Source: Romboutsia sp. CE17 (lineage in GTDB: Bacteria; Bacillota; Clostridia; Peptostreptococcales; Peptostreptococcaceae). Taken from it: a stretch of DNA of 64,000 nt. Location: contig NZ_CP051144.1 in assembly GCF_012317385.1 (NCBI RefSeq), forward strand, positions 2,542,001 to 2,606,000, given 5' to 3'. Shown here piece after piece: positions 8,945 through 18,345 of this stretch (positions are counted from its first letter, which is position 1; the number at the start of each line of letters is the position of its first letter). The notes below the pieces were generated by a model. The model was not told the DNA's origin. It did not search any database and saw only the letters and a program-made list of their open reading frames with translations. A program made the position numbers and the translations under genes.

Positions 8945-9190
8945 GCTATTCACAAATACTCTATTTGTTTAAACATTACCCCTAATTAAATCGCTTAATT
9001 TCAGAATTATTCTACTATCAATAATTATTTTTTATTATTCCTCATAAATATATTTTTATATTTTTAACTCAAAATGCATTTTTTTTATATTATTGCTAAA
9101 CATAATCATTATAGAAATAATTTATTATTTTATATATTAAAAATCTATTTATTTTTTAATATTATTTTAAGTTAAGGAGGAATTCAATTT

Positions 9191-10498
9191 ATGAGTACAT
9201 CTGATAATAACAAACAAAATACATTCTTTTATGGATGGATAATTGTTATAGCATGTTTACTTATTCAAGCAATACCATTTGGGGTAGCATCTAATTTACC
9301 ACCTACTTTTACAAATTATGTTGTAAATGCAGAAGGTTTTAGTTATGCTTCATTTACACTAATATTTACTATAGGTACATTTGTATCTGCAATCGCATCT
9401 CCTTTTATAGGAAAGTTATTTACTAAAATAAATACTAAAATACTATTTATAATAGGTTCTATTTTAGTTGGTGCAGGATTTATGGCATATTCATATGCTG
9501 GAAATAAATTATATGCTTACTATGTAATAGCCGCGATAGTACAACTCGGAAATGCAATCATATCCGCAATAGGTGTTCCTACTCTTATAAATGCTTGGTT
9601 TAAAGTTAATAAGGGTATCGCTTTAGGTATTGCATTCTCTGGTGGAGGTATAGGAAATATATTCCTTCAAATATTAGCTGGTAAATGGCTATCTGACCCA
9701 AATATAGGATACAAGGGAGCTTATTTAAGATTCGGTATGATAGCATTAATTGCATCATTACTAATTTCAATATTATTTATAAGAATGCCAAAATCAGATG
9801 ATGAGTTAGCAGCTAACGTTCCTAGAAAATTAAAAGGTCAACAAGATGTTGCACATCATGTAAGTTGGGGATATAAAATCGGTGAAGTAACTAAGATGCC
9901 TCAATTTTGGTTAATATCAGTATCTTTTATATTTATAGGGTTCTATGTTAGTGGATTCGCTTTACAATTTATAGCATATTTCCAAACTTTAGAAGCTTCA
10001 GGAATATTATTGATATCATCAGCTACATTAGCATCTTTATTCGGTTTCTTCTCAATATTTGGGAATTTATTTGGCGGCGTATTATTCGATAAACTAGGAC
10101 TATCAAAATCATTTGGTCTTTCAGGCTTATTAGTTGTGATCTCAGGATTATGCTTACTATTTATAGGAAGAATAAATGCACTTGGATACCTATTTACATT
10201 TTTATTTGGTGTATCAATGTTCTCATATGTTATGGGACCATCATATATGACTAGCTCATTATTCGGCGATAGAGAGTATGGTGCTATACTTGGTTTAATA
10301 CAATTATTCTTTGCTTTAGGATTCGCTATTGGTACTCCAATATTCGGTTTAACACTAGATAAGTTTGGCTGGAATGTTGCATGGATTTCTTCTATAGTTT
10401 ACGCTATAATCGCTTATGGAGGTTTACTAATGGCTTGTACCTCTATATTAAAAATAAATAAAGAGAACAATGTAATTGAAACAAAAAGAATATCTTAA
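9191..10498 (+). CDS. MFS transporter, OFA family, second copy
   Basis: A 435-residue, 12-helix transporter clearly paralogous to the one at 5042-6328: both open with GWIIVIAC.LIQAIP.GV and share GTFVSAIASPFIGKLFTKIN-type loops and an FGNLFGG.LFDKLG segment. The proposed role is anion antiport (oxalate/formate type), with substrate unknown. ATG follows taaggagg at 9173-9180. The leader from the nearest gene is unusually long. Two OFA copies within 5 kb suggest substrate divergence rather than dosage, but this is inference. Confidence 0.88.
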   Translation: MSTSDNNKQNTFFYGWIIVIACLLIQAIPFGVASNLPPTFTNYVVNAEGFSYASFTLIFTIGTFVSAIASPFIGKLFTKINTKILFIIGSILVGAGFMAYSYAGNKLYAYYVIAAIVQLGNAIISAIGVPTLINAWFKVNKGIALGIAFSGGGIGNIFLQILAGKWLSDPNIGYKGAYLRFGMIALIASLLISILFIRMPKSDDELAANVPRKLKGQQDVAHHVSWGYKIGEVTKMPQFWLISVSFIFIGFYVSGFALQFIAYFQTLEASGILLISSATLASLFGFFSIFGNLFGGVLFDKLGLSKSFGLSGLLVVISGLCLLFIGRINALGYLFTFLFGVSMFSYVMGPSYMTSSLFGDREYGAILGLIQLFFALGFAIGTPIFGLTLDKFGWNVAWISSIVYAIIAYGGLLMACTSILKINKENNVIETKRIS

Positions 10499-10500
10499 TA

Positions 10501-10549
10501 AAAAAATAGGATCTTTCAAATTATATAAATCTGAAAGATCCTATTTTTT
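10501..10549. terminator. Bidirectional terminator between OFA transporter and htpG
   Basis: Arms aaaaaataggatctttcag-like (10501-10519) and its complement near 10531-10549, with T-runs on both strands. Confidence 0.9.
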
Positions 10550-10559
10550 TATATTAATT

Positions 10560-12431
10560 TTATAAAGAGATTATCATACTCATAAGCTTATTACTTCTTT
10601 GTATGAATCCTTCTAATTCTTCTGGATCTAACTCTTTATTTGATAATAAAGCTAAATCTATTATCTGCTTACATATCAAATCTATTTTTTCCTTTTTATC
10701 TTCACTATCCCTTAATGATAATAATTTTTGTATCATAGTGTTATTCTCATTTATAACAAGCTTTTTCTCTTCATTAAAATTCATTCCTAAATCCATTCCA
10801 GCAAATCTAGATTGCATTTCCTTCATTCTTCTTGTATGTTCTGATATTAATATTATTGCTGGTACATCTTCATTTTTAAGACTTTCTACTGAATAGTCAT
10901 TAACCTTATCTTCAGATACTTGTTTAAATAATTCCTTTAACTTATTCTTATCATCATCTGATAGTTTTGATTCATCTTTATTCTTTAATACATCTGATAT
11001 ATCTGAGTCTATTCTATTGAAAGTAGTTCCTGCTTCTTTATACTCAATAAATGAAATAAAATGATTATCTATGTTAGAATCTAACACAACTGCATTTAAA
11101 TTACGCTCTTTAAATAATTTTATATATTGAGATTGTTGTTTTTCATCACTTACGTAAAATACCTTATTTTCATGCTTATCTTTTGTTACTTCTTTATAAT
11201 CATCTAAAGTTATATAATTTCCTTGTATATCTTTAAATAATACATAATCTTTTATCTTATCATAGAAACCTTCATCCTTTAGGCATCCATATTTTATGAA
11301 TACCTGTATATCATCCCAGAACTTGTTATATTCTTCTCTTTCATTTTTAAATAAAGATTTCAATTTGTCAGCAACTTTTTTAACTATATGTTTAGATATC
11401 TTACTTACATCTCTATCATTTTGTAAGAAACTTCTTGAAACATTTAAAGGTAAATCTGGACAATCTATTACACCTTTTAGTAATAATAAAAATTCTGGTA
11501 TAACTTCTTTTATGTTATCTGCTACGAATACTTGATTATTGTAAAGTTTAACTTTACCTTCAACCAATTCAAACTCATTGTTTAATTTAGGGAAATATAG
11601 TATTCCTTTTAAATTAAATGGATAGTCTACATTTAAATGAATCCAGAATAACGGTTCATCAAATGAATGGAACACTTTTCTATAAAAATCCTTATACTCT
11701 TCATCTGTACAATCCTTAGGTGACTTTAACCAAAGTGGATTAGTATCATTTAAAGGTTCCATTTTAGCCTCATTCTCATCATCTTCTTTTTTATCAGAAG
11801 TCTCTAAGTAAATTTCTACTGGCAAGAATGAACAATATTTTTCTATTATACTTCTTACTTCATATTCATTTAAAAATTCTTTGCTGTCATCATCTAAATA
11901 CAGAGTAATACTTGTTCCCCTTTGTGTTTTTGTATCAGATTTAGATATCTCAAACTCAAGTCCATCTTCTGATACCCATCTAACAGGTTCTGCGTCATCT
12001 ATAAAAGACTTAGTATCTATTTGAACTTTTTTAGACACCATAAATGAAGAATAGAATCCTAATCCAAAATGACCTATTATGTCATTAGCTTCATCCATTT
12101 TGTCCTTATATTTATTAAAGAAATCTTCTGCTCCAGAAAAAGCAACTTGATTTATATATTTTTCAATTTCTTCAGCTGTCATACCGATTCCATTATCAGT
12201 AAAACATAAAGTTCCTTCTTCCTTATTTATTGATACAATTATCTTATACTCATTTTCCCCATTATCTTTAGCTTCTCCTAATGAAACTAACCTCTTATAT
12301 TTGCTTACTGCATCACAACCATTGCTTATAAGCTCTCTTATAAAGATATCTTTATCTGAGTATAACCATTTTTTTATTATAGGGAAAATATTCTCGGTAT
12401 GTATTGATATATTACCTTTTTGTACTGACAT
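10560..12431 (-). CDS. htpG: Chaperone HtpG (Hsp90 family)
   Basis: ATP-dependent cytosolic chaperone. The 623-residue protein shows the N-terminal GHKL ATPase motifs (ELISNGCDAVSKYKRL, DNGIGM, GHFGLGFYSSFMV) in residues 1-215. A middle domain (WLKSPKDCTDEEYKDFYRKVFH, RSFLQNDRD) and a C-terminal dimerisation domain follow. The frame opens at 12452, but ggaggag lies 6 bases before ATG at 12431, so that start is preferred. No CIRCE element lies upstream, unlike hsp20 and groES here, so HrcA control is not indicated. A long AU-rich hairpin lies in the gap to hsp20. Confidence 0.96.
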   Translation of the reverse strand: MSVQKGNISIHTENIFPIIKKWLYSDKDIFIRELISNGCDAVSKYKRLVSLGEAKDNGENEYKIIVSINKEEGTLCFTDNGIGMTAEEIEKYINQVAFSGAEDFFNKYKDKMDEANDIIGHFGLGFYSSFMVSKKVQIDTKSFIDDAEPVRWVSEDGLEFEISKSDTKTQRGTSITLYLDDDSKEFLNEYEVRSIIEKYCSFLPVEIYLETSDKKEDDENEAKMEPLNDTNPLWLKSPKDCTDEEYKDFYRKVFHSFDEPLFWIHLNVDYPFNLKGILYFPKLNNEFELVEGKVKLYNNQVFVADNIKEVIPEFLLLLKGVIDCPDLPLNVSRSFLQNDRDVSKISKHIVKKVADKLKSLFKNEREEYNKFWDDIQVFIKYGCLKDEGFYDKIKDYVLFKDIQGNYITLDDYKEVTKDKHENKVFYVSDEKQQSQYIKLFKERNLNAVVLDSNIDNHFISFIEYKEAGTTFNRIDSDISDVLKNKDESKLSDDDKNKLKELFKQVSEDKVNDYSVESLKNEDVPAIILISEHTRRMKEMQSRFAGMDLGMNFNEEKKLVINENNTMIQKLLSLRDSEDKKEKIDLICKQIIDLALLSNKELDPEELEGFIQRSNKLMSMIISL

Positions 12432-12496
12432 TAGTACCTCCTCCTTTTGCAAAATATCATTTAGCTTATAAAATTAAAAATTTATAGTCTATCTAT

Positions 12497-12550
12497 AGTT
12501 AAAGATAAAATATATAAACTATACTTAATTTATATATTCTATCTTTAACT
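12497..12550. repeat. Long AU-rich hairpin between hsp20 and htpG
   Basis: The arms at 12497-12518 and 12529-12550 are complementary in 21 of 22 positions around a 10-base loop. It could terminate hsp20 transcription or form structure in the htpG leader. The T-tract on the minus strand is poor for a terminator. Confidence 0.6.
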
Positions 12551-12607
12551 CTGATATCCTATAAATTTTCTTAACTATACTTTAAATTTTAAAAACAATC
12601 TATTATA

Positions 12608-13042
12608 TTAATCTATAGATATATATTTTTTAGGTTCATTTTGTGTTATATTTAATTTAGGAACTATTAGTTGTAAAATTCCATTATTGTAAGCAGCTTT
12701 TATATCTTCTTCTTTTACAGTATCCCCAACATAGAAACTACGAGAACATTGTCCTGTATATCTTTCTCTATGAATATAGTTTTTTTCTGCATTATTTTCC
12801 TCATTAGATTCATTCTTAGATGCATTAACTATTAAATACCTATTTTCTAAAGATATTTTTATATCTTCTTTTTTAAATCCTGGTAAGTCCATGTCTATAA
12901 TGTAATTATCACCTTGTTCTTGAATATCAGTTTTCATCATATTTTGATAATTAACTGGTTTAAAAAACTCATTTTCAAATAACTCATCAAAAAAACTATC
13001 ATTAAATAAATTTTCTATATTTCTTCTAGGTACTAATTTCAT
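12608..13042 (-). CDS. Small heat shock protein, Hsp20/alpha-crystallin family
   Basis: A 144-residue holdase chaperone. The N-terminal arm MKLVPRRNIENLFNDSFFDELF precedes the alpha-crystallin domain (about 42-135), which carries IDMDLPGFKKEDIKISLENRYL and the A-x-x-x-N-G-I-L signature (AAYNNGILQLIVPK). It has no C-terminal I-x-I beyond ISID. ATG at 13042 has aaggaagg upstream; an in-frame GTG at 13051 overlaps that site and is less likely. A CIRCE operator at 13083-13109 indicates heat-shock control by HrcA. Confidence 0.93.
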   Translation of the reverse strand: MKLVPRRNIENLFNDSFFDELFENEFFKPVNYQNMMKTDIQEQGDNYIIDMDLPGFKKEDIKISLENRYLIVNASKNESNEENNAEKNYIHRERYTGQCSRSFYVGDTVKEEDIKAAYNNGILQLIVPKLNITQNEPKKYISID

Positions 13043-13082
13043 ATATATCACCTTCCTTACAATTATTATTATACTCTTTTTG

Positions 13083-13109
13083 TTAGCAGTGTCAACTAAT
13101 GAGTGCTAA
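13083..13109 (-). promoter_or_regulatory. CIRCE operator (HrcA site) of hsp20
   Basis: TTAGCAGTG, 9 bases, GAGTGCTAA. The consensus is TTAGCACTC-N9-GAGTGCTAA, so the right arm is perfect and the left arm matches 7 of 9. It lies 40 bases upstream of the hsp20 start. Confidence 0.88.
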
Positions 13110-13156
13110 TAAATTGTATAAAATTTTTATTTTATATATAATTCTTTTTTAAATCA

Positions 13157-13187
13157 AAATAAGGGATGCTACTAACATCCCTTATTT
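13157..13187 (-). terminator. Terminator of the purine operon
   Basis: Arms aaataagggatg and catcccttatttt on the minus strand, directly after the purL stop codon at 13188. Confidence 0.88.
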
Positions 13188-16100
13188 CTATTTAAAGTAT
13201 TTTACACCGGATTCAAATATCATTTGATCTTTTTCACCTAGTATATTCTTACACACTTGATTTCCAATTCTCTCAGAGTGCCCCATTTTACCTAATATTC
13301 TTCCATCTATACTAGTTATACCTTCAACACCATAGAAAGAGCCATTTGGATTAAATTCTATATCATAAGTTGCATTTCCATTAAAATCTACATATTGAGT
13401 AGCTATTTGTCCATTTTCTATTAAAGTTCTCATGGTTTCCTCATTAGCAACAAATTTACCTTCTCCATGAGATATAGCTATGCTATGTATATCACCTACA
13501 GAAGTATTCGCTAACCAAGGAGACTTATTAGAAGCTATTCTAGTTTGAACCATCTTAGCTTGATGTCTTCCTATATTATTGTAAGTAAGCGTTGGTGCAT
13601 CCACACTTGCCTTTCTTATTTCACCATATGGAACTAATCCAAGTTTTATAAGAGCTTGAAATCCATTACAAATACCTAACATTAATCCGTCTTGCTTAGT
13701 TAAAAATTCATTTACAGCTTCTTCTACCCTTTCATTTCTGAATACTGTAGCTATGAATTTAGCAGAACCATCAGGCTCATCTCCTGCACTAAATCCTCCT
13801 GGAAGCATAATCATTTGTGAAGATTTTATTTCTTTAACTATTGTATCTATAGAATCTTCTATATCTTTGTAAGTTAAATTCTTAAATACTTTTATACTTG
13901 CATTAGCTCCTGCTTTTTCAAATGCTCTAGATAAATCATACTCACAGTTCGTACCAGGAAATACTGGTATAAATACCTTAGGAGACGCTATACTTATAGA
14001 TGATTTTTTAGCTTCTTTACTAGATATAAAGTTGATAGTTTCTATTTTATCTTTGACTTCTCTAGATTTAGTTGGGAATATTGGTTCTAAAGTATCACAG
14101 TATGCTTTATATAGTTCATCTAATGATATCTCTTCATCTTCTATAACTATACATTCTTTTTCAATTGTATTACCTAAAACTATATAGTTATACCCATTTA
14201 ATATACTTAAATCATTATTAGCTAATTCAATAACTATATTTCCATAACTTGCTTCAAATAGTTTATCTGTTTCTTCATATAAGTTACTAGATTCTTCATT
14301 AAATTCAAATCCTATTTTATTACCAAATGCCATCTTACTTATAGCTTCACCTACACCTGCAAATCCTAATGCATATGTTGATAATACCTGGCTTTTGTAT
14401 ATAAGTTCTCTTAATTTATCTAGATTTTTCTTTAGTTCATCAAAGTTAATAACATCATTTTCTAATCTTTCTGTGCATAACATTACAACTTTTGAGTTAA
14501 CTTTCTTAAATTCCGGAGATACTACTACTTTTGCATCCACAGTATCTACAGCAAAAGAAACTAATGTCGGAGGAACTTCTATATCTTTAAATGTTCCAGA
14601 CATACTATCCTTACCACCTATTGCAGGTATTTCAAGTTTATTTTGAGCATAGAATGCACCAAGTAAAGCAGAGAATGGTTTACCCCATTTAGTTGGATTA
14701 TCCCCAAGTTTTTCAAAATACTCTTGTAATGTAAGTCTTGTTGTCTTATAGTTACCCCCAATAGCAACAACTTTACACACAGATTCAACAACTGCATATA
14801 GTGCTCCATGGAATGGACTCCATTTTCCTATCTTAGGATTATATCCATATGTCATTATTGTAGAAGTATTCGTTTCTCCTTTAAGTATAGGTATCTTTGC
14901 AACCATACCTTGAGCTGTGGTTCTTTGGTACTTACCACCAAATGGCATAAGTACAGTATTACTTCCTATTGTATTATCAAACTTTTCTACTAATCCTTTT
15001 TGCGAGCAAACATTTAAATCTGATAATGTTTCTATAAATCTATCTTTTAATGAAACTTCTTTGGCTAAAGCTATATCTGATAACCCTTCTGATGATATAC
15101 AAACTCCATCAGTAGATGAGAATTCATTATTATTTTTACATATATTTGAGTTAAAGAAAGTTTTTTCTTCATTCACTTTACTAACATGAACCTTAGTAGT
15201 TTGTTTCACACCATTTGTATCTAAGAACTCTCTTTTAACATCTACTATAGCATTTCCATTCCAATACATTCTTAAATAACCTGAATCTGTAACCGTAGCA
15301 ACATGAGTAGCTTCTAAGTTTTCTTCTTTAGCTAAGGCTATAAATTTATCTTTATTTTCTTTATTTATAGCTACTGCCATACGTTCTTGAGACTCTGATA
15401 TTGCGAGCTCAGTTCCATCAAGTCCATCATACTTTTTAGGAACTAAGTCTAAGTTTACATCTAAGCTATCTGCTATTTCACCTATAGCAACACAAACTCC
15501 ACCTGCTCCAAAGTCATTACATCTTTTTATCATTTGTGTAACTTCTTTATTTCTAAAGAATCTTTGTATTTTTCTTTCATTAGGAGCATCACCTTTTTGA
15601 ACTTCAGCACTACAAGTAAGTATTGATTCTTCACTGTGCTCTTTAGATGAACCTGTAGCTCCTCCACATCCATCTCTTCCTGTTTTTCCACCAATAAGTA
15701 TTATTGCATCTCCTGGTACAGGCCTTTCTCTAACTACATTTTCTTTAGGTGCTGCTGCTATAACCGCACCTATTTCCATTCTCTTAGCTACGAAATCTTC
15801 ATCATATACTTCAACAACTTGGCCTGTAGTTAATCCTATTTGGTTACCATATGAGCTATATCCATGAGCTGCTTCAGTTGTTATTTTTCTTTGCATTAAC
15901 TTACCTGGTAATGTATCTTCTAAAGTTGTTCTTGGATCAGCACTTCCAGTTACACGCATAGCTTGATACACATAACTTCTTCCAGATAATGGATCTCTTA
16001 TAGCTCCACCTAAACAAGTAGCAGCTCCTCCAAATGGTTCTATTTCAGTTGGATGGTTATGAGTTTCATTCTTAAACATTACTAAATACTTTTCAATCTC

Positions 16101-17054
16101 ACCATCTACTTCAACATCAACATTTATACTACATGCATTTATCTCTTCACTTACATCTAAATCTTCTAGTTTTCCATCTTTTCTTAACTCTTTCATAGCT
16201 ATTGTTGCTATATCCATTAGGCATATGTCTTTTTTTCTATCTACATATACTTTTTTTCTTGAATCAAGATACATTTCATAAGCTTCCTTAACTATATCTG
16301 TATATTTACCTTCTTCTATTTGAACATCTTCTATTTCTGTCATAAAAGTAGTGTGTCTACAGTGATCCGACCAATAAGTATCTAATACTTTTATTTCAGT
16401 TATAGTAGGATTTCTTTTTTCCGTATCTTTAAAATACTTTTGGATATGCTCTAAATCAAGTATTGTCATTGCAAGACCTCTTTCTTTTAAGAAATCTTGT
16501 AATCCTTCATGACTTAAATTTATAAATCCTTCTAATATTTCTACTGAAGTAGGTATTTCAGCTTCCATTTTTAATGTTTCTGGTTTATTTAAACTTGCTT
16601 CTCTACTATCTACAGGATTTATACAATATCTTTTTATTTTATCAAATTGTTCATCTGTTATATTACCACTTAGTATGTATACCTTAGCTGTATTTATAAT
16701 AGGTCTAACTCCATTATTAACTATTTGTATACATTGAGATGCCCAGTCACCTCTTTGATCATACTGTCCTGGTAAATATTCTATTGCAAATATTCTCTTA
16801 TTCTCTTTATCTAAGTTACATATCTCTTCATGATAAATTAAATCTAAATTTGGTTCAGAAAATATACTTTCCGCTGCATTATTATAAGCTTCATTAGATA
16901 TACCTTCTATATCGTATCTATTTAATACTCTTATATCTTCTATAGTATTTATATGTAAATTTTCTACTAAATCTTTCTTTAAAGCTTTAGCTTCAAGGTC
17001 AAAGCCTTGTCTTTTTTCGACTAATATTCTTTTGACATTTTCAGTATTTAACAT
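13188..17054 (-). CDS. purL: Phosphoribosylformylglycinamidine synthase, single-chain form
   Basis: Converts FGAR, glutamine and ATP to FGAM in purine synthesis. At 1288 residues this is the large fused form, not the PurS/PurQ/PurL complex: the PurS-like N-terminus comes first, then two ATP-binding AIRS-type halves (FKNETHNHPTEIEPFGGAAT; GGKDSMSG), and a C-terminal class I glutaminase with PGTNCEYDLSRAF, catalytic-Cys GICNGFQ and SHGEGKF. No purS or purQ is present in the operon, which agrees. It is the last gene of the operon, 28 bases after purD. Confidence 0.97.
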   Translation of the reverse strand: MLNTENVKRILVEKRQGFDLEAKALKKDLVENLHINTIEDIRVLNRYDIEGISNEAYNNAAESIFSEPNLDLIYHEEICNLDKENKRIFAIEYLPGQYDQRGDWASQCIQIVNNGVRPIINTAKVYILSGNITDEQFDKIKRYCINPVDSREASLNKPETLKMEAEIPTSVEILEGFINLSHEGLQDFLKERGLAMTILDLEHIQKYFKDTEKRNPTITEIKVLDTYWSDHCRHTTFMTEIEDVQIEEGKYTDIVKEAYEMYLDSRKKVYVDRKKDICLMDIATIAMKELRKDGKLEDLDVSEEINACSINVDVEVDGEIEKYLVMFKNETHNHPTEIEPFGGAATCLGGAIRDPLSGRSYVYQAMRVTGSADPRTTLEDTLPGKLMQRKITTEAAHGYSSYGNQIGLTTGQVVEVYDEDFVAKRMEIGAVIAAAPKENVVRERPVPGDAIILIGGKTGRDGCGGATGSSKEHSEESILTCSAEVQKGDAPNERKIQRFFRNKEVTQMIKRCNDFGAGGVCVAIGEIADSLDVNLDLVPKKYDGLDGTELAISESQERMAVAINKENKDKFIALAKEENLEATHVATVTDSGYLRMYWNGNAIVDVKREFLDTNGVKQTTKVHVSKVNEEKTFFNSNICKNNNEFSSTDGVCISSEGLSDIALAKEVSLKDRFIETLSDLNVCSQKGLVEKFDNTIGSNTVLMPFGGKYQRTTAQGMVAKIPILKGETNTSTIMTYGYNPKIGKWSPFHGALYAVVESVCKVVAIGGNYKTTRLTLQEYFEKLGDNPTKWGKPFSALLGAFYAQNKLEIPAIGGKDSMSGTFKDIEVPPTLVSFAVDTVDAKVVVSPEFKKVNSKVVMLCTERLENDVINFDELKKNLDKLRELIYKSQVLSTYALGFAGVGEAISKMAFGNKIGFEFNEESSNLYEETDKLFEASYGNIVIELANNDLSILNGYNYIVLGNTIEKECIVIEDEEISLDELYKAYCDTLEPIFPTKSREVKDKIETINFISSKEAKKSSISIASPKVFIPVFPGTNCEYDLSRAFEKAGANASIKVFKNLTYKDIEDSIDTIVKEIKSSQMIMLPGGFSAGDEPDGSAKFIATVFRNERVEEAVNEFLTKQDGLMLGICNGFQALIKLGLVPYGEIRKASVDAPTLTYNNIGRHQAKMVQTRIASNKSPWLANTSVGDIHSIAISHGEGKFVANEETMRTLIENGQIATQYVDFNGNATYDIEFNPNGSFYGVEGITSIDGRILGKMGHSERIGNQVCKNILGEKDQMIFESGVKYFK

Positions 17055-17082
17055 GCCTTTTCCCCCATAATTTTAGAAAAAT

Positions 17083-18333
17083 TTAAACTCCTATATCAGT
17101 TCTATAATGCATACCTTCAAAGCTTATTTTCTTAATATTCTCATATACCTTTGCTGCTGCATCCTTTACTGAAGCTGCTTTTGCTGTTATTCCTATTACT
17201 CTTCCTCCATTAGTAACTAAGTTTCCACCTATCATCTTAGTTCCACTATGAAAAACTACTATATCTTTATCTAGATTTTCAAGTCCAGTTATTATCTTTC
17301 CTTTTTCATAAGAATCAGGATATCCTCCAGATGTAAGCATTACACAAACGGATTCTTCATCTTTATAATTTATTTCTATATCACTTAGCTTGTTGTCTAT
17401 TATTGCATTCATTATTTTATTTAAATCTGTATCTAATCTAAATAAAACTGATTGAGTTTCTGGATCCCCAAATCTCGTATTATATTCTAATACTTTCGGT
17501 CCATCTTCTGTAATCATCAATCCTACAAATAATATTCCTTTGTAATTTAAATTATCTTTTTTAAATCCTTCTAATGTAGCATCTAATACATTTATTTTTA
17601 TGCTTTGGGCTAATTCATCTGTATACACTTCACTAGGAGAAAAAGTTCCCATACCTCCTGTATTAGGTCCTTCTTCATTGTTATATACTTTCTTATGGTC
17701 TTTCGCACTTACCATAGGAACTATAGTATTATTATCAACGAACGCTAATATAGATGTTTCAATTCCACTTAGAAACTCTTCTATAACTATTTTACTTCCA
17801 GCATCTCCAAACTTCTTATCTTCCATCATATCTTTTAATGTAGATATTGCATCTTCTCTATTTGTTGGTATTACCACACCTTTTCCTGCAGCTAAACCAT
17901 CAGCCTTTATTACTACTGGATATCCAAAATTGTCTACTTCACTAATAGCTTCATCTAAATTTGTATATTCTTTATACTTTGCAGTAGGTATATTATGTCT
18001 CATCATAAAATCTTTAGAGAAAGCCTTACTACCTTCTAATCTAGCACATCTTTTATTTGGTCCAAAAATTCTTAAATTTTCTTTCTCAAATTCATCAACT
18101 ATTCCCTTAACAAGTGGAACCTCAGGTCCCACTATTGTTAAGTCTATTTTATTTTCTTTTGCAAAACTTACAAGTTCATCTATATGACTATCATCAATAT
18201 TTATACATTTTGCTACACTTTCAATTCCAGCGTTTCCTGGTGAACAAAATATCGCTTCTATATTTTCTTCTTTACTTAATTTCCAGCATATGGCATGTTC
18301 TCTACCGCCGCCACCAATAACTAATACCTTCAT
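17083..18333 (-). CDS. purD: Phosphoribosylamine-glycine ligase (GARS)
   Basis: Ligates glycine to phosphoribosylamine using ATP, giving GAR. The 416-residue ATP-grasp enzyme starts MKVLVIGGGGREHAI, shows the ATP-grasp lid and loop VVIKADGLAAGKGV near 140-153, the signature RFGDPETQ near 290, and a C-terminal domain ending FEGMHYRTDIGV. The start follows gggggt. It sits 12 bases after purH. Confidence 0.97.
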   Translation of the reverse strand: MKVLVIGGGGREHAICWKLSKEENIEAIFCSPGNAGIESVAKCINIDDSHIDELVSFAKENKIDLTIVGPEVPLVKGIVDEFEKENLRIFGPNKRCARLEGSKAFSKDFMMRHNIPTAKYKEYTNLDEAISEVDNFGYPVVIKADGLAAGKGVVIPTNREDAISTLKDMMEDKKFGDAGSKIVIEEFLSGIETSILAFVDNNTIVPMVSAKDHKKVYNNEEGPNTGGMGTFSPSEVYTDELAQSIKINVLDATLEGFKKDNLNYKGILFVGLMITEDGPKVLEYNTRFGDPETQSVLFRLDTDLNKIMNAIIDNKLSDIEINYKDEESVCVMLTSGGYPDSYEKGKIITGLENLDKDIVVFHSGTKMIGGNLVTNGGRVIGITAKAASVKDAAAKVYENIKKISFEGMHYRTDIGV

Positions 18334-18345
18334 AAAATTTACCCC

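Larger units (their letters stand above)
8247..9190. other. 944-base gene-free region between divergent transporter genes
   Basis: Very AT-rich, with no credible ORF on either strand. It holds two pairs of short direct repeats (8449-8468 with 8785-8804; aactcaaaatgc at 8838-8849 and 9066-9077), an isolated plus-strand terminator-like hairpin at 8920-8944, and the promoters of both flanking genes. No known riboswitch consensus or T-box motif is visible. Confidence 0.6.

Noticed and set aside
17600-18187. Open frame of 195 codons on the plus strand
   Set aside because: Antisense shadow of purD; no ribosome binding site and low-complexity Ser/Ile/Leu composition.
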